Assembly: GCA_005518185.1 (NCBI GenBank)
Contig: RKSN01000001.1
Coordinates: forward strand, 1 to 64,000
Source: Chakrabartia godavariana
Lineage (GTDB): Bacteria > Pseudomonadota > Alphaproteobacteria > Sphingomonadales > Sphingomonadaceae
Length of the DNA stretch: 64,000 bases
Direction: 5' to 3'
Of the stretch, positions 51,658-62,479 are shown one piece after another. Position 1 is the stretch's first letter. Every line of letters starts with the position of its first letter. Under the pieces are notes generated by a model. That model had not been told where the DNA came from and did not search any database. It worked only from the letters and a program-made list of their open reading frames with translations. The translations under genes and the position numbers were made by a program.

Positions 51658-52031
51658 GCCAGAGGGCCGGGCGGCCGCCGGCATTTCTTCGGAAATGCGG
51701 GAGGAAAGTCCGGGCTCCAGCGAGGATCGGTGCCGGATAACGTCCGGCGGGGGCGACCCCAGGGAAAGTGCCACAGAAAGCAAACCGCCAGTGCTTCGGC
51801 ACGGTAAGGTCGAAAGGGTGCGGCAAGAGCGCACCGCGCGTCCGGCAACGGAAGCGGCATGGTAAACCCCACCGGGAGCAAGACCGAATAGGGGCGGCAT
51901 ATGGGATTCCTCCTCCCCGTCGCCCGGGTTGGTTGCTTGAGCGGGCTGGCAACAGTCCGCCTAGAGGAATGGTCGCCCATCCCCGCGCTTCGGCAAGGGG
52001 TGGACAGAACCCGGCTTACAGGCCCTCTGGC
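51658..52031 (+). ncRNA. rnpB: RNase P RNA (type A)
   Basis: About 374 nt with all conserved blocks of the bacterial ribozyme: GGAGGAAAGTCCGGGCTCCA near the 5' end, ACAGAAAGCAAACCGCC, AAGGGTGCGGCAAGAGCGCA, GGTAAACCCCACCGGGAGCA then AGACCGAATAGG, AGAGGAATGGTCGCCCA, and GACAGAACCCGGCTTACAGG. The closing helix P1 is formed by GCCAGAGGGCC at 51658 and GGCCCTCTGGC at 52021-52031. The RNA matures tRNA 5' ends together with RnpA. A 7-bp hairpin (CATTCCC/GGGAATG) follows the 3' end as a possible weak terminator. Confidence 0.97.
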
Positions 52032-52113
52032 ATTTCATTCCCTTTGGGGAATGGCGACATGGGTGAATCACGGCTTTTCGTAGGCCAACTTCCTCGCTAA
52101 CGCTGACGGTCCC

Positions 52114-53937
52114 ATGGCCGAGCAATCCCCCCTCGATCAGTTCAAGCAGGTGCTGACCGGCACCGCGCGCGCCATTGCGCATGAGCCGGAGGTGGAGCTT
52201 GCCTTTACCGCCGATGCGCCGACGCAGGTGGGCAAGAACTTTCGCGTGCCGATGCCCGGACGGCTGCTGCCGCCCGAACAGGTCGCCGAAGCGCGCGGTT
52301 TTGCGGACAGCATGGCGCTGCGGCTGAAGCATCATTCCGACGGCGTCCACATGGCAAACCGCCCGCCCGAAGCCGTGGCCGGGGCCGTGTTCGACGCGAT
52401 CGAGACGGCGCGTGTGGAGGCGATCGGCGCGCGGTCCATGGCGGGCGTGCGCGCCAATCTGGGCCATGCGCTCGATATGAAGATGCGCTCCGACCCGATT
52501 TCGCGGGCGCAGGGCGCGGATGAAGTGCCGCTGCCGACCGCCATAGGCCTGCTCGTGCGCGAACGGTTGACCGGCGATGCTCCGCCATCGGTGGCCGAAC
52601 AGGGCCTCGACATGGTGCGCGGCTGGATTGAGGAGAAGGCCGGGGCCGATCTCGATGCGCTCACCGAGGCGCTCGACGATCAGAGCCGCTTTGCCCAGCT
52701 TGCGCAAAAGCTGCTGCGCGATCTGGAGCTGACCGCCAACCCTGATGAGATCGACCCGACCGATTCGAACGACCAGTCGGAAGACGAACAGGAAGGCGAA
52801 GGCGAGCAGGAGCAGGAACAGTCCGAACAGGGCGACAGCCAGACCCAGATGGAAGCGCGCGCCGAAGAGGGCGAAGGCGAGGCTGAGGATGGCGAGCAGC
52901 AGGAGATGGAGGCCGAATCGGACATGGAGTCCGATGGCGAGCCGGGCGACGAAGGCGAGGAGGGGATGCTCCCCGTCCGCCCGAACCGTCCGCTGTCCGA
53001 TCTGCCGCCGCAGTTTGATTACAAGAGCTGGACGACCGAGTTTGACGAGGTCATCGCCGCGACCGAGCTGTGCGACGAGGACGAATTGACGCGCCTTCGC
53101 GCCTATCTCGACCAGCAGCTGACGCATCTGCAGGGGGCGGTGACCAAGCTCGCCAACCGGCTGCAGCGCCGCCTGATGGCGCAGCAGAACCGCAGCTGGG
53201 ATTTCGATCAGGAAGAAGGCCTGCTCGATGCCGCGCGCCTCGCCCGCGTCGTCACCTCGCCGGGCAGTTCGCTCTCGTACAAGGTCGAGCGCGATACCGA
53301 GTTTCGCGACACCGTCGTCACCCTCCTCATCGACAATTCAGGTTCGATGCGTGGCCGGCCGATCTCGATCGCGGCGATCAGCGCGGACATCCTTGCCCGC
53401 ACGCTCGAACGCTGCGGCGTGAAGACCGAAATTCTGGGCTTCACCACGCGCGCCTGGAAAGGCGGGCAGTCCAGAGAGAACTGGCTGGCGGCGGGGCGCC
53501 CCGGATCGCCCGGTCGCCTCAATGATCTGCGCCACATCCTCTACAAGGCGGCGGACGAGCCGTGGCGGCGCGCCAAGAAGTCGCTGGGCCTCATGATGCG
53601 CGAAGGCCTGCTCAAGGAAAATATCGACGGCGAGGCGCTGCTCTGGGCGCACAACCGGATGATTGGCCGACCCGAAGAGCGCAAGATCCTGATGGTGATT
53701 TCCGACGGTGCGCCGGTTGATGACTCGACGCTGTCGGTGAACAATGGTGCCTATCTGGAACGGCATCTGCGGCAGGTGATCAACTGGATCGAGAACAAGT
53801 CACCGGTTGAGCTTTGCGCCATCGGCATCGGCCATGACGTGACCCGCTATTACCAGAAGGCTGTGACCATCATGGACGCCGAACAATTGGGCGGCACCAT
53901 GATCGAACAACTCGCCGGGCTGTTCGACACCGACTGA
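52114..53937 (+). CDS. cobT: Cobaltochelatase CobT subunit
   Basis: A 607-residue protein. The N-terminal CobT domain ([20 protein letters not shown]) is followed by a very acidic linker at about residues 215-290 ([20 protein letters not shown]). The C-terminal von Willebrand A domain has a MIDAS motif [20 protein letters not shown] and [20 protein letters not shown]. CobT forms the ring with CobS that energises CobN in aerobic cobalamin synthesis and resembles BchD. The partner cobS is at 2623; no cobN is in the window. The gene follows rnpB by 82 bp. Confidence 0.94.
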   Translation: MAEQSPLDQFKQVLTGTARAIAHEPEVELAFTADAPTQVGKNFRVPMPGRLLPPEQVAEARGFADSMALRLKHHSDGVHMANRPPEAVAGAVFDAIETARVEAIGARSMAGVRANLGHALDMKMRSDPISRAQGADEVPLPTAIGLLVRERLTGDAPPSVAEQGLDMVRGWIEEKAGADLDALTEALDDQSRFAQLAQKLLRDLELTANPDEIDPTDSNDQSEDEQEGEGEQEQEQSEQGDSQTQMEARAEEGEGEAEDGEQQEMEAESDMESDGEPGDEGEEGMLPVRPNRPLSDLPPQFDYKSWTTEFDEVIAATELCDEDELTRLRAYLDQQLTHLQGAVTKLANRLQRRLMAQQNRSWDFDQEEGLLDAARLARVVTSPGSSLSYKVERDTEFRDTVVTLLIDNSGSMRGRPISIAAISADILARTLERCGVKTEILGFTTRAWKGGQSRENWLAAGRPGSPGRLNDLRHILYKAADEPWRRAKKSLGLMMREGLLKENIDGEALLWAHNRMIGRPEERKILMVISDGAPVDDSTLSVNNGAYLERHLRQVINWIENKSPVELCAIGIGHDVTRYYQKAVTIMDAEQLGGTMIEQLAGLFDTD

Positions 53938-54006
53938 CACCGTTGACTTCGTGCCAGTTTGGCGCGAGCCTTCCGCCCTGCACCCAACTGGCAGGGAGAG
54001 AGGGCC

Positions 54007-54435
54007 ATGTCGGACACTGCAATTGCCACGCCGAAGCACATCTGGATCGTCGGCGTCCTGTCGCTTCTCTGGAACAGCATGGGCGCGATGGACTACACCA
54101 TGACGCGCCTCAAACTCATCCCGCTCCCGCCCGCCCAGCTGGCCTATATCGACCAGTTCCCGATATGGGCGAGCATTGGCTGGGCGCTCGGTGTGTGGGG
54201 CGCGCTGGCGGGTTCGCTCCTGCTGCTCCTGCGCAGCCAGCATGCCGTCACGGCCTTTGCCCTGTCGCTGGCGGGGCTGGCCGTTAACCTGATCTGGCGC
54301 TTTGCCCTGTCGGGCGTCGATGAAGGCGTCCTGTTCGGGGCCAACCCCTATCCGCTGGCTGGCGGCATCCTTGTCGTCGCCGTGGCGCTGCTCATTTATG
54401 CGCAAAAGCAGAAGGCGAACGGGGTGTTGCGGTAG
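54007..54435 (+). CDS. Four-helix membrane protein, unknown function
   Basis: A 142-residue protein with four hydrophobic segments (IWIVGVLSLLWNSMGAMDYT, FPIWASIGWALGVWGALAGS, AVTAFALSLAGLAVNLIWRF, LAGGILVVAVALLIYAQKQ). No known motif is present apart from an N-S-x-G-A-x-D-Y-T-M-T segment in the first loop. Similar sphingomonad proteins carry no function. I start at MSDTAIAT with AGGGAGAG upstream. A repeat element follows. Confidence 0.8.
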   Translation: MSDTAIATPKHIWIVGVLSLLWNSMGAMDYTMTRLKLIPLPPAQLAYIDQFPIWASIGWALGVWGALAGSLLLLLRSQHAVTAFALSLAGLAVNLIWRFALSGVDEGVLFGANPYPLAGGILVVAVALLIYAQKQKANGVLR

Positions 54436-54449
54436 GCTGTTCACACCTC

Positions 54450-54543
54450 CGTTTGTGCTGAGCTTGTCGAAACACTATCCTTCGCTGTGCTCCTCGTTGG
54501 CGAATAGGAAGGACGGGCCCTTCGACAGGCTCAGGGCAAACGG
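54450..54543. repeat. Sphingomonad-type inverted repeat
   Basis: CCGTTTGTGCTGAGCTTGTC on the left and CTTCGACAGGCTCAGGGCAA on the right are the arms of the same element as at 31833. It lies between the convergent ends of the membrane-protein gene and uvrB. Confidence 0.85.
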
Positions 54544-54570
54544 TAACGGTGCGTCATTTGCGCGCCAAAC

Positions 54571-56754
54571 CTATTTCTTCCCCCACTTCTTCTGCACCTT
54601 GCCGAAGCGCGTCTTGCGCGTGCCCGGCTTGCCTTCGTTTGAGCGGCCCATGATCGGGGCTTTGTGCTCGTCGGCGGGGAGGCCGAGTTCGGTCGCTTCG
54701 AGCGCGCGGATCTCGTCGCGCAGGCGACCCGCTTCCTCGAACTCCAGATCGGCGGCGGCGGCGCGCATCTTCTTTTCGAGCTCTTCGATATAGGCGCGCA
54801 GATTGTGGCCGACCATGTGCTGCGGCCCGTCCTCGATCTCGATCGTGACCTGATCGCCCGACGCGACGTGCGCGATGATGTCGCCAATGGCGCGCTTGAT
54901 CGTCTCCGGCGTGATGCCGTTCGCCTCGTTGTAGGCAAGCTGCTTGGCACGCCTGCGGTCGGTCTCGTTGATCGCGCGCTCCATGCTGCCGGTCATGCGG
55001 TCGGCATAGAGGATGACGCGGCCATCGACGTTGCGGGCGGCGCGACCGATGGTCTGGATGAGCGAAGTTTCGGAGCGCAGGAAGCCTTCCTTGTCGGCAT
55101 CGAGGATCGTGACCAGCCCGCATTCCGGAATATCGAGCCCTTCGCGCAGCAGGTTGATGCCGACGAGCACGTCATAGACGCCAAGCCGCAGGTCGCGGAT
55201 CAGCTCGATGCGTTCCAGTGTCTCGACGTCGGAGTGCATGTAGCGGACCTTGAGGCCCGCCTCATGCATGAACTCGGTCAGGTCTTCGGCCATCCGCTTG
55301 GTCAGCGTGGTCACCAGCGTGCGGTAGCCGGCTTCGGCCGTCTTGCGGCATTCGTTGATGCAATCCTGGACCTGATCTTCGGTCGGGCGGATTTCGACGG
55401 GCGGGTCGATCAGGCCCGTTGGGCGGATGACCTGTTCGGTAAAGACGCCGCCCGTCTGTTCCATCTCCCATGGTCCGGGCGTGGCGGTGACATAGGTCGT
55501 CTGCGGACGCATCGCCTCCCACTCGTTGAAGCGCAGCGGGCGGTTGTCGATGCAGCTCGGCAGGCGGAAGCCATATTCGGCGAGTGTCAGTTTGCGACGG
55601 TGGTCGCCCCGCGCCATGCCGTTGATTTGGCCGATGGTGACGTGGCTTTCGTCGACAAAGAGCAGCGCATTGTCGGGCAGATATTCGAACAAGGTTGGCG
55701 GCGGCTCCCCCGGCAGACGGCCGGTCAGGAAGCGGGAGTAATTCTCGATGCCCGCGCAGCTGCCCGTCGCCGTGATCATCTCAAGGTCGAAATTGGTGCG
55801 CTGCTCCAGCCGCTGCGCCTCAAGCAATTTGCCCTCCGCGACCAGTTCCTTCAGCCGTTCCTGCAGCTCGAACTTGATCGCCTCCATCGCCTGTTTGAGC
55901 GTGGGGCCGGGCGTCACATAGTGGCTGTTCGCATAGACGCGGACATAGTCGAGGCTCGCGACCTTCTTGCCGGTCAGCGGATCGAACTCGACAATCGCCT
56001 CGATCTCGTCGCCGAAGAAGCTGACGCGCCAGGCGGTGTCCTCATAGTGCGAGGGGAAGATTTCGAGATTGTCCCCCTTCACCCGGAAATTGCCGCGCGC
56101 GAACGCGGCGTCGTTGCGCTTGTACTGGAGTGCGACGAGCTTGCGGATGATCTCCCGCTGGTCGACGGTCTGGCCCTTTTTCAGATCAAAGATCATCGCC
56201 GAATAGGTTTCGACCGAGCCGATGCCGTAAAGGCAGGAGACCGAGGCGACGATCAGCACGTCATCGCGTTCCAGAAGCGATCGGGTGGCCGAGTGGCGCA
56301 TCCGGTCAATCGCCTCGTTTACGCTCGATTCCTTCTCGATGTAGGTGTCGGAGCGGGGGACATAGGCCTCAGGCTGGTAATAGTCGTAATAGCTGACAAA
56401 ATATTCGACCGCGTTCTCGGGGAAGAAGCTCTTGAACTCCCCATAAAGCTGCGCGGCCAGAATCTTGTTCGGCGCGAGGATCAGCGCCGGGCGCTGCACC
56501 GCCTCGATGACCTTGGCCATGGTGAAGGTCTTGCCCGATCCGGTGACGCCGAGCAGCACCTGGTCCCGCTCCTGCGCCTGCACGCCCGCCACCAGTTCGG
56601 CAATCGCGGCGGGCTGGTCGCCTGCGGGTTGATAATCGCTGACGATCTTGAACTTCCGGCCACCATCGACCTTGGGCGGGCGCGCCGGGCGGTGGGGGAC
56701 GAACGTCTGGCCGGTTTCCGGCTCGTCAAGCGAAGTGCGGATGATGAGGGACAT
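54571..56754 (-). CDS. uvrB: Excinuclease ABC subunit B
   Basis: A 727-residue helicase-fold DNA-repair protein. It has Walker [21 protein letters not shown], the beta-hairpin motif [24 protein letters not shown]-type [20 protein letters not shown], motif [23 protein letters not shown] and [20 protein letters not shown], and a C-terminal UVR coiled coil [20 protein letters not shown]. It loads onto damaged DNA with UvrA and recruits UvrC. It carries a roughly 20-residue N-terminal extension before the usual start. It is divergent from coq4 with 95 bp between. Confidence 0.98.
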   Translation of the reverse strand: MSLIIRTSLDEPETGQTFVPHRPARPPKVDGGRKFKIVSDYQPAGDQPAAIAELVAGVQAQERDQVLLGVTGSGKTFTMAKVIEAVQRPALILAPNKILAAQLYGEFKSFFPENAVEYFVSYYDYYQPEAYVPRSDTYIEKESSVNEAIDRMRHSATRSLLERDDVLIVASVSCLYGIGSVETYSAMIFDLKKGQTVDQREIIRKLVALQYKRNDAAFARGNFRVKGDNLEIFPSHYEDTAWRVSFFGDEIEAIVEFDPLTGKKVASLDYVRVYANSHYVTPGPTLKQAMEAIKFELQERLKELVAEGKLLEAQRLEQRTNFDLEMITATGSCAGIENYSRFLTGRLPGEPPPTLFEYLPDNALLFVDESHVTIGQINGMARGDHRRKLTLAEYGFRLPSCIDNRPLRFNEWEAMRPQTTYVTATPGPWEMEQTGGVFTEQVIRPTGLIDPPVEIRPTEDQVQDCINECRKTAEAGYRTLVTTLTKRMAEDLTEFMHEAGLKVRYMHSDVETLERIELIRDLRLGVYDVLVGINLLREGLDIPECGLVTILDADKEGFLRSETSLIQTIGRAARNVDGRVILYADRMTGSMERAINETDRRRAKQLAYNEANGITPETIKRAIGDIIAHVASGDQVTIEIEDGPQHMVGHNLRAYIEELEKKMRAAAADLEFEEAGRLRDEIRALEATELGLPADEHKAPIMGRSNEGKPGTRKTRFGKVQKKWGKK

Positions 56755-56849
56755 AAGAGGAACGTAGAGGGTCAGCCGCGTCGATACAATGGGATGACGG
56801 CTGCTTTGAGACTATTGACACCAATGTTAGCAGGTGTCATTTTCGGATC

Positions 56850-57626
56850 ATGGCACCGACTCAATTCACCGATCCGCGCCGCAAGCGGCTGCGCTTCCGC
56901 CCGTTCAAGGCGCTTGGACATTTCCGCAAGCTCGTTTCGAACAAGGAAGATACCGAACAGGTCTTCCACATTTCGGAATGCCTGCCGTCCAAGGCGTTCT
57001 TCGAACAGGCCAAGGCCTTTTGCGCGAGTGAAAAGGGCCGCGCCCTGATGGAGAGCGAGCCGTATCTCCCGTCCCTGCTCGATGACCATGAGACGCTGCT
57101 GAAGCTGCCCGAAGGGTCGGTGGCGCATGCCTATGTCGCGTTCATGCGGCGCGAAGGCCTGACGGCGGCGGGCCTTGTCGAGGAATCGGAGCGGGTGCGG
57201 CGCCCCCAATATGGTGATCAGCTTGAATGGTATGCGCACCGGACGCGCGACACGCATGATCTGGTGCATGTGCTGACCGGCTATGGCCGCGATGCGCTGG
57301 GCGAACAGTGCGCGCTTGGGTTTTCCTATGGGCAGGATCGCGGCTGGACCGCACTCTTCCTCGCTTGGGCAGGCGCGCTCGAAATCCGGCGCCGCGTGAA
57401 GATCGACGCCCCCGTGTTCAAGGCAGTCGGCGAGGCGCAGCGCATGGGCACGGCGGCGCAGCGGATCATCGAACAGGATGTCCGCGCACTTCTGGCCGAA
57501 CCGCTGGAGGCGGCCCGCGCCCGGCTCGGCATCAAGCCGACGACCTATTACACGCAGGCGCACCACGTGTACCGCGCGCGCGGGATTGATCCGTACAACT
57601 TCCTCGCAAAGCCCGCCGCCGCCTGA
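56850..57626 (+). CDS. Coq4 family ubiquinone biosynthesis protein
   Basis: A 258-residue protein with the Coq4 zinc-like motif DTHDLVHVLTGYGRDALGEQ (H-D-x-x-H-x11-E), which in Coq4 binds metal and takes part in C1 decarboxylation/hydroxylation of the ubiquinone ring. The rest is helical (RRPQYGDQLEWYAHRTRDTH, GWTALFLAWAGALEIRRRVK). It is common in sphingomonads and other alphaproteobacteria; the bacterial function is inferred. It is divergent from uvrB. Confidence 0.88.
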   Translation: MAPTQFTDPRRKRLRFRPFKALGHFRKLVSNKEDTEQVFHISECLPSKAFFEQAKAFCASEKGRALMESEPYLPSLLDDHETLLKLPEGSVAHAYVAFMRREGLTAAGLVEESERVRRPQYGDQLEWYAHRTRDTHDLVHVLTGYGRDALGEQCALGFSYGQDRGWTALFLAWAGALEIRRRVKIDAPVFKAVGEAQRMGTAAQRIIEQDVRALLAEPLEAARARLGIKPTTYYTQAHHVYRARGIDPYNFLAKPAAA

Positions 57627-57691
57627 CACTTGCCATTGCGGGCGGTTTGGCGTTGTATCGCCGCGCCCGATGTCCGGGCAGGGAGAATTTG

Positions 57692-58279
57692 ATGTCGGCG
57701 CGTGCTGCGGTTCCGATTTTGGGTGTTCTGCTGCTCGCCGGATGCGGTGCCGCACCGGACACGAACGACGTGTCGGTGACGAACGCGTCGGTCGCCGAGG
57801 TGCAGAAGGCCGCCGAAAAGGTGGAGACGATCACGCCGGGCCTGTGGACGGTGACGACCACCATCAGCGATGTCCGCCTGCCGGCCGTTGGCGATACCGA
57901 TCCGAAAATGGCCGGCGCCATGGTGCGCCAGATGCTTGGCCGCACGCAGACGCAAACCAGCTGCGTCACGCCCGAGGACGCGCGCGGGCCGAGTTCCGCG
58001 CTCATCGGCGGGACCACCCATGGCGCGTGCAGCTTTGAGACATTCTCGCTTCTGCGGGGCACGCTCAACGCGGTCATGACCTGCCGCCGGGACGGCGAGC
58101 CGGGCCAGCTGGTCGTCGCGACCAATGGCACCTATGCGGGGGACAAGGTCGACCTTGAATCGGTCATGCGCGTCGAAGAGACGCTGGACCAGCCCAAGGA
58201 CAGGGCGCTGCGCTTTGTCGCCAAGGTGGAAGGCACACGCACGGGCGACTGCCCGACGAACAGGGGAGCCAGCAAATGA
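57692..58279 (+). CDS. DUF3617 family lipoprotein
   Basis: A 195-residue protein with signal peptide and lipobox VPILGVLLLAGC (Cys near residue 17). The DUF3617 domain has TPGLWTVTTTISDVRLPAVG, QTQTSCVTPEDARGPSSALI, HGACSFETFSLLRGTLNAVM and TCRRDGEPGQLVVATNGTYA; the conserved cysteines are present. Function is unknown. The stop overlaps the next ATG (ATGA). Confidence 0.88.
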   Translation: MSARAAVPILGVLLLAGCGAAPDTNDVSVTNASVAEVQKAAEKVETITPGLWTVTTTISDVRLPAVGDTDPKMAGAMVRQMLGRTQTQTSCVTPEDARGPSSALIGGTTHGACSFETFSLLRGTLNAVMTCRRDGEPGQLVVATNGTYAGDKVDLESVMRVEETLDQPKDRALRFVAKVEGTRTGDCPTNRGASK

Positions 58280-58713
58280 CCGAGTCCTACGTCGATCCCA
58301 CGCGCGCCGCGTTCGACCTGTTCAAATCGCTGCCGCGCGACACGCCGATCAACATGCTCAATCTCGTCCGCTACCGTGATCTGGCCGCCTATCCCGAAGG
58401 CCATGAACATGCGGGCAAAGGCTGGACCGGCGCGCGCGCTTATGAGGAATATGGCACGACGAGTGCACCGATCTTTGGACGGCTGGGCGGCCAGATCGTC
58501 TGGCGCGGCCGGTTTGAGACGATGCTGACCGGGCCTGCTGACGAGCAGTGGGATGCCGCCTTCATTGCGGCCTATCCCAATGCGGGGGCCTTTCTCGCGA
58601 TGGTCACCGACCCGGATTACAAGCTGGCGGTGGTCAACCGTCAGGCGGCCGTGGCGACGAGCCGGCTGGTGCGGTTTGCGCCGCTGCCGATCGAGGGCGT
58701 GAAATTCGCCTGA
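58276..58713 (+). CDS. DUF1330-like protein
   Basis: A 145-residue protein with INMLNLVRYRDLAAYPEGHE, KGWTGARAYEEYGTTSAPIF and AFIAAYPNAGAFLAMVTDPD, the ferredoxin-like barrel pattern of DUF1330/NIPSNAP proteins. It is coupled to the DUF3617 gene (ATGA). It is paralogous in fold to the protein at 11638-12048. Function unknown. Confidence 0.82.
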   Translation: MTESYVDPTRAAFDLFKSLPRDTPINMLNLVRYRDLAAYPEGHEHAGKGWTGARAYEEYGTTSAPIFGRLGGQIVWRGRFETMLTGPADEQWDAAFIAAYPNAGAFLAMVTDPDYKLAVVNRQAAVATSRLVRFAPLPIEGVKFA

Positions 58714-58738
58714 GGCTTGCATTTCAAGTCCCAAACTC

Positions 58739-58833
58739 CGTCTGTCCTGAGCTTGTCGAAGGATTGTTTTTCCGTTCACCAATCTTGGGCGCAAAGCGAA
58801 GAACGACCCTTCGACAGGCTCAGGGCGAGCGGT
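58739..58833. repeat. Sphingomonad-type inverted repeat
   Basis: CCGTCTGTCCTGAGCTTGTC and CCTTCGACAGGCTCAGGGCG are the two arms of the element also seen at 31833, 49611 and 54450. It lies between the convergent DUF1330 and DUF3052 genes. Confidence 0.85.
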
Positions 58834-58845
58834 TGGGGAGGGCGG

Positions 58846-59250
58846 TTACCGCAATTCCTTGCGGATCATGAGCTTCAGGCCCGACCAGATCGCGTCCACC
58901 GCGCAGACTTTCACATCGACCCAGCCCATTGGATAGGCGACCTCGCGGATCGTGTCCTCGGTGAAGTCGCAGGGCCGTTTTGAGGCCTTTTTGGGCCAGC
59001 TGATCCAGACGAACCCGTCGCTTGCGATCGCATTGCGCAGCTGAGCGAGGGTGTCTTCCATCACGGCGCGTTCGGCGGTGAAGACGTGCGCGGCCATCAT
59101 GCCGGGGGCAATGCCGACCATTTCGCGCAGGCCCACATCGCCGATCTCCGCGCGGACGGAGGCGGGCATGTCCTTCAGCCAGATCGTCATGCCCGGCTTG
59201 AGCGAGAGCTTCCTGGCGAGCGGCGTGCCGGAATAGCCCGCCGCCGCCAT
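58846..59250 (-). CDS. DUF3052 family protein
   Basis: A 134-residue protein beginning AAAGYSGTPLARKLSLKPGM and containing DGFVWISWPKKASKRPCDFT and EVAYPMGWVDVKVCAVDAIW, the DUF3052 signature. These small soluble proteins have no known activity. It starts 2 bp after the purL stop, so it is cotranscribed with purL. Confidence 0.88.
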   Translation of the reverse strand: MAAAGYSGTPLARKLSLKPGMTIWLKDMPASVRAEIGDVGLREMVGIAPGMMAAHVFTAERAVMEDTLAQLRNAIASDGFVWISWPKKASKRPCDFTEDTIREVAYPMGWVDVKVCAVDAIWSGLKLMIRKELR

Positions 59251-59252
59251 CG

Positions 59253-61409
59253 TCAGGCGTTCATCAGATTGGGGAAGAAGCCCTCATGCGCCGTCCGCAA
59301 CGTGGCGAGCGCAACGCCCGCGACGCTGTCGCCGCCGGTCGTGCCGATGCGGACCGCACCGGGGACGCTGGCATCCGCGGATGTAGTCACGACATAGCGC
59401 GCCTGATCCTCGCCAAAGGCTTCGGCGGTTGTCATCGGATCGAGAGTCGCGCCGATCTTTCCGGCAAGCGCCATTTCCGCAACGGCCACAATCAGCCCGC
59501 CATCGGCGATGTCGTGGACGGCGGTTGCAATGCCATCCTGCACCAGTTGGCGGACCTGCTCCGCATTTGCGCGTTCGGCGGCCAGATCAACCGACGGCGC
59601 GGCGCCAGCCTCCTTGCCCTGAACCTCGCGCAGCCAGATCGACTGGCCGAGATGTGTGCCCTTTCCGCCGATCAGCCAGATCGCCTGACCTTCGCCCTTG
59701 AAGGCGACGGTGGCGGTCTTGGACCAGTCGGGCATCAGGCCGACACCGCCAATGGCGGGCGTCGGCAGAATGGCCGAGCCACCGCCCGTTGCCTTCGATT
59801 CATTGTAAAGCGAGACGTTGCCCGACACGATCGGATAGTCGAGCGCGCGGCAGGCATCGCCCATGCCTTCGAGCGCATGGACAATCTGCGCCATGATTTC
59901 GGGGCGCTGCGGGTTCGCGAAATTCAGGCAGTTGGTGATGGCAAGCGGCGTCGCGCCAACCGCGGAGATGTTGCGGTAGGTTTCAGCGACCGCCTGCTTG
60001 CCGCCCTCATAGGGGTCGGCATAGCAATAGCGCGGGGTGCAGTCGGTGCTGATCGCGAGCGCCTTGGTCGAGCCGTGGACGCGCACGACGGCGGCATCGC
60101 CGCCCGGCGCCTGAACGGTGTCACCGCCGACCTTGTTGTCATATTGCTCCCAGATCCAGCGGCGGCTGGCGATGTCCGGGCTGCCCATCAGCTTGACGAG
60201 ATCGGCGCCGATGTCGGTGCTTTCGGGCACGTCGCCCAGCGGGGCGACCTTTGCCCAGGCGGCGTAGTCCGCGCGCGAGAGCGACGGGCGATCATAAAGC
60301 GGTGCGTCATCGGCAAGCGGTGCGAGCGGGATGTCGGCCACGACCTCCCCGTGATGTTCCAGCACCATGCGGCCCGTGTCGGTCACTTCGCCGATGATGG
60401 CAAAGTCGAGTTCCCACTTCCGGAAGATGGCCTCGGCCATGGCCTCCTTGCCCGGCTTCAGCACCATCAGCATGCGCTCCTGACTTTCGGAGAGCATCAT
60501 TTCATAAGCGGTCATGCCCGTTTCGCGCTGGGGCACATTGTCCATGACAAGGCGGATGCCGCAGCCGCCCTTGGACGCCATTTCGACGCTGGACGAGGTA
60601 AGACCGGCGGCGCCCATGTCCTGAATGGCAACGATGGCGTCAGTCGCCATCAGCTCCAGACAGGCTTCGATCAGCAGCTTTTCGGTGAAGGGATCGCCCA
60701 CCTGCACCGTCGGGCGCTTTTCTTCCGAATCCTCGCCAAAGTCGGCGCTGGCCATCGTCGCGCCATGGATCCCGTCGCGGCCGGTCTTGGACCCGACATA
60801 GACGATGGAATTTCCGAGCCCGGTCGCGGCCGAATAGAAGATCTTGTCGGTATCGGCGATGCCGACGGTCATCGCGTTCACCAGGATGTTGCCGTCATAG
60901 GCCGGGTGGAAATTCACTTCCCCGCCCACGGTCGGCACGCCAACGCAATTGCCATAGCCGCCAATGCCGCGCACCACGCCCGAGATCAGGTGGCGCATCT
61001 TGGGATGGTCAGGCCGCCCGAAGCGCAGCGCGTTCATGTTCGCCACCGGGCGCGCGCCCATGGTGAACACGTCGCGAAGGATGCCGCCGACGCCCGTGGC
61101 TGCGCCCTGATAGGGCTCGATGTACGACGGGTGGTTGTGGCTCTCCATCTTGAAGATGGCCGCCTGCCCATCGCCAATATCGATGACGCCCGCATTCTCG
61201 CCGGGGCCGCAGATCACCCAGGGCGCCTCGGTCGGCAGCTTCTTCAGGTGGATGCGCGAGGATTTGTAGGAGCAGTGCTCCGACCACATGACCGAAAAGA
61301 TGCCGAGTTCGGTTAGGTTCGGCTCCCGCCCCATGGCGTGCAGGACGCGCGCATATTCTTCCGGGGACAGGCCGTGTTCGGCGACGATTTCGGGCGTGAT
61401 CTGGGACAT
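59253..61409 (-). CDS. purL: Phosphoribosylformylglycinamidine synthase subunit PurL
   Basis: A 718-residue enzyme of the small, stand-alone PurL type (needs PurQ and PurS). Motifs: [20 protein letters not shown] with the catalytic histidine, [40 protein letters not shown], and [20 protein letters not shown]. It performs the fourth step of purine synthesis, converting FGAR to FGAM with ATP and glutamine-derived ammonia. It is divergent from the SDR gene. Confidence 0.98.
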   Translation of the reverse strand: MSQITPEIVAEHGLSPEEYARVLHAMGREPNLTELGIFSVMWSEHCSYKSSRIHLKKLPTEAPWVICGPGENAGVIDIGDGQAAIFKMESHNHPSYIEPYQGAATGVGGILRDVFTMGARPVANMNALRFGRPDHPKMRHLISGVVRGIGGYGNCVGVPTVGGEVNFHPAYDGNILVNAMTVGIADTDKIFYSAATGLGNSIVYVGSKTGRDGIHGATMASADFGEDSEEKRPTVQVGDPFTEKLLIEACLELMATDAIVAIQDMGAAGLTSSSVEMASKGGCGIRLVMDNVPQRETGMTAYEMMLSESQERMLMVLKPGKEAMAEAIFRKWELDFAIIGEVTDTGRMVLEHHGEVVADIPLAPLADDAPLYDRPSLSRADYAAWAKVAPLGDVPESTDIGADLVKLMGSPDIASRRWIWEQYDNKVGGDTVQAPGGDAAVVRVHGSTKALAISTDCTPRYCYADPYEGGKQAVAETYRNISAVGATPLAITNCLNFANPQRPEIMAQIVHALEGMGDACRALDYPIVSGNVSLYNESKATGGGSAILPTPAIGGVGLMPDWSKTATVAFKGEGQAIWLIGGKGTHLGQSIWLREVQGKEAGAAPSVDLAAERANAEQVRQLVQDGIATAVHDIADGGLIVAVAEMALAGKIGATLDPMTTAEAFGEDQARYVVTTSADASVPGAVRIGTTGGDSVAGVALATLRTAHEGFFPNLMNA

Positions 61410-61554
61410 GGGCGGGCCTTAGCGGGCGAGAGCGATTCCGCCTAGTCCCGAATGTGCGTTGCGGCGTCTCGGCCTGTCAGCTTTGACAGTGGCCCAAGGG
61501 ACCCTTGCCGTTCGCTGTGCCTCCGGCAATAGGACCATAAAAGGAGAGACTCGC

Positions 61555-62469
61555 ATGGGGATGCTCGAAGGCAAGGTTGTCGCCGTCACCGGGGCCGGGC
61601 GCGGCGTGGGGCGCGAAATCGCGCTGCTGTGCGCGAAGCATGGTGCAGCGGTCATCGTCAATGATCCGGGCGTTGGCGGCGGTGGTGAGGGCGGGGACGC
61701 TGGTCCCGCGCAGGAGACCGTCAATGACATTCTCGCGGCCGGCGGAAAGGCGCATGCCAATCTGGCGAGCGTGGCGGACCCCAAGGGCGCGGCCTCGATC
61801 ATCGAAGACGCGGTGCAGCGCTTCGGGCGGATCGATGCGGTCGTCAACAATGCGGGCATCCTGCGTGACGCCATCTGGCACAAAATGAGCCATGAGGATT
61901 GGCACGCCGTCATCGATGTGCACCTGCACGGCGCGTTCAACGTGTCCAAGGCAGCGACGCCCTATTTCCGCGAACAGCAGTCGGGCAGCTTCATCCACTT
62001 CACGTCGACCTCCGGGCTGATCGGCAATGTGGGGCAGGCCAACTATTCGGCGGCCAAGCTCGCCATTGTCGGCCTGTCGCAGTCGATCGCGCTCGACATG
62101 GCCCGCGCGGGCGTGCGCTCCAACTGCATCGCCCCCTTCGCCTGGAGCCGGATGATCGCCTCGATCCCCACCGAGACGCCCGAGGCCAAGCAGCGCGTCG
62201 AGCGGCTGAAAACGATGAGCGCGGACAAGATCGCGCCGCTGGTTGTCTATCTGGCATCGGACGCGTCGAAGGAGGTCACCAACCAGATCTTCTCGGTCCG
62301 AAAGAATGAGATCGTGCTCTACAACAAGCCGCGCCCGATCCGCTCGATGACCAAGATTGAAGGCTGGACGCCCGAGGCGATCGCGGAGGAGCTGATACCT
62401 GCCTTCCGCCCCAGCTTTGCGCGTGCCGATGAAGTGTCGGCGCACGTCTTCCCCTATGACCCGATCTGA
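61555..62469 (+). CDS. Short-chain dehydrogenase (MFE-2/HSD17B4-like)
   Basis: 304 residues. The NAD motif is VVAVTGAGRGVGREIALLCA; NNAGILRDAIWHKMSHEDWH and VHLHGAFNVSKAATPYFREQ are followed by the catalytic Ser/Tyr/Lys region STSGLIGNVGQANYSAAKLA. The V-I-V-N-D-P-G-V-G-G-G-G-E-G segment resembles the N-terminal dehydrogenase of peroxisomal multifunctional enzyme 2, so a 3-hydroxyacyl-CoA dehydrogenase role is probable. AAGGAGAGACTCGC precedes the ATG. It leads a degradation operon with the acyl-CoA dehydrogenase and CoA-transferase genes. Confidence 0.93.
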   Translation: MGMLEGKVVAVTGAGRGVGREIALLCAKHGAAVIVNDPGVGGGGEGGDAGPAQETVNDILAAGGKAHANLASVADPKGAASIIEDAVQRFGRIDAVVNNAGILRDAIWHKMSHEDWHAVIDVHLHGAFNVSKAATPYFREQQSGSFIHFTSTSGLIGNVGQANYSAAKLAIVGLSQSIALDMARAGVRSNCIAPFAWSRMIASIPTETPEAKQRVERLKTMSADKIAPLVVYLASDASKEVTNQIFSVRKNEIVLYNKPRPIRSMTKIEGWTPEAIAEELIPAFRPSFARADEVSAHVFPYDPI

Positions 62470-62479
62470 GGAGGCCCGC

